From: Pseudomonadota bacterium
Lineage (GTDB): Bacteria; Pseudomonadota; Alphaproteobacteria; Rhizobiales; Rhizobiaceae
Assembly (NCBI GenBank): GCA_023451915.1
Contig: JAEXXS010000177.1
Span: 1-5,589 of the forward strand
Length of the DNA: 5,589 nucleotides
Direction of reading: 5' to 3'
In this document: positions 5,198 through 5,589 of the stretch, in pieces
Position numbering within the stretch: the stretch's first letter is position 1
How the letters are laid out: every line of letters begins with the position of its first letter
Notes under the pieces: model-generated
Seen by the model: only the letters and a program-made list of their open reading frames with translations
Database searches by the model: none
Told to the model about the DNA's origin: nothing
Program-made: the position numbers and the translations under genes

Positions 5198-5589
5198 TTA
5201 TCGCTTCTGGATAACCATGAAGATGCGGGGGAATCGAAGCAGCACCTTGCCGTCGCGAGTCGTCGGATAATGTGGCGCAATACGCTCCTTATAGGCTGCG
5301 AGATAGGCGGCCTGCTCCTCCGCATCCAGCGGATCGAGAAAGGGTCTGAGACCCGTACCCTTGACCCATTCCACAATAGCGTCGACGCTCGCGAGCGGGT
5401 GATTATAGATCGTGTGCCAGATATCGATCCGCGCCGCATCACCTGCAAGCGCGTCGTAGTAAGTCGCGACCGGCGGCAAAGGCCCCCTGCCCGTCTTGCC
5501 GATCTTGGCTGCAAAAGGCGCGGTCTTGGCCACATCACGCATTCCGATATGGGTTTGCTCGCCCATATTATCCGGCATCTGGATCGCCA
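5198..5589 (-). CDS. tam: Trans-aconitate 2-methyltransferase, 3' part
   Basis: Tam is a cytoplasmic SAM-dependent enzyme that methyl-esterifies trans-aconitate, an inhibitory isomer formed from the aconitase intermediate. About 129 residues are visible, the C-terminal half of a roughly 255-residue protein. The frame is open through the right edge, so the start and the SAM-binding Rossmann motifs are outside the window. The visible part follows E. coli Tam closely. It begins [20 protein letters not shown] (compare AVQMPDN..EPTHVLMREVA). It continues with [25 protein letters not shown] (compare DIWRTTYYH), [19 protein letters not shown] and the ending [10 protein letters not shown], and stops at TAA 5200-5198. 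It has the same direction as kgtP but is separated from it by 312 bases containing a kgtP promoter, so co-transcription is not required. Confidence 0.92.
   Translation of the reverse strand, partial: AIQMPDNMGEQTHIGMRDVAKTAPFAAKIGKTGRGPLPPVATYYDALAGDAARIDIWHTIYNHPLASVDAIVEWVKGTGLRPFLDPLDAEEQAAYLAAYKERIAPHYPTTRDGKVLLRFPRIFMVIQKR

Overview
The window looks like chromosomal DNA of an alphaproteobacterium of the order Hyphomicrobiales, most probably Brucella/Ochrobactrum or a close relative. This rests on the moderately high GC content, the close match of the proteins to that group's housekeeping and transport families, and the pairing of an ArsR-methyltransferase fusion with metF. The genus is an inference; no database search was possible. 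I see no insertion sequence, phage gene, tRNA, rRNA or CRISPR array.

Layout from left to right. (1) The C-terminal half of an AEC-family (auxin efflux carrier/malonate-type) permease, plus strand, cut by the left edge. (2) A 467-base gap containing one very small plus-strand gene (827-913, a 28-residue one-helix membrane peptide with a strong ribosome binding site). It is followed by two consecutive stem-loops, the second a strong intrinsic terminator shared with the opposing metF. (3) A minus-strand two-gene operon: a regulator made of an ArsR-type winged helix fused to a class I methyltransferase fold (SahR-like), then metF (5,10-methylenetetrahydrofolate reductase). The stop of the first overlaps the start of the second. 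A 22-bp near-perfect palindrome sits just upstream of the regulator and overlaps its likely -10 box, as expected of an autoregulatory operator. (4) A divergent plus-strand gene for a DUF2293-type small protein. (5) A minus-strand kgtP-like 2-oxoglutarate/H+ symporter with a terminator after it and a recognisable sigma-70 promoter with a 21-bp inverted repeat before it. (6) A 312-base intergenic region rich in small inverted repeats. (7) The C-terminal half of trans-aconitate 2-methyltransferase (tam), minus strand, cut by the right edge.

Functional picture. The centre concerns one-carbon and methyl-group metabolism. MetF makes 5-methyl-THF for methionine synthesis, and the upstream fusion regulator probably reads the state of the S-adenosylmethionine cycle (SAH or SAM) through its methyltransferase-like domain. 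The right-hand side concerns TCA-cycle acids: uptake of 2-oxoglutarate and methylation of trans-aconitate, a toxic by-product of aconitase chemistry that consumes SAM. The best candidates for undescribed biology are the 28-residue peptide with its structured 3' region, the SahR-like operator/operon arrangement, and the palindrome cluster before kgtP. Most of the window is ordinary core genome.
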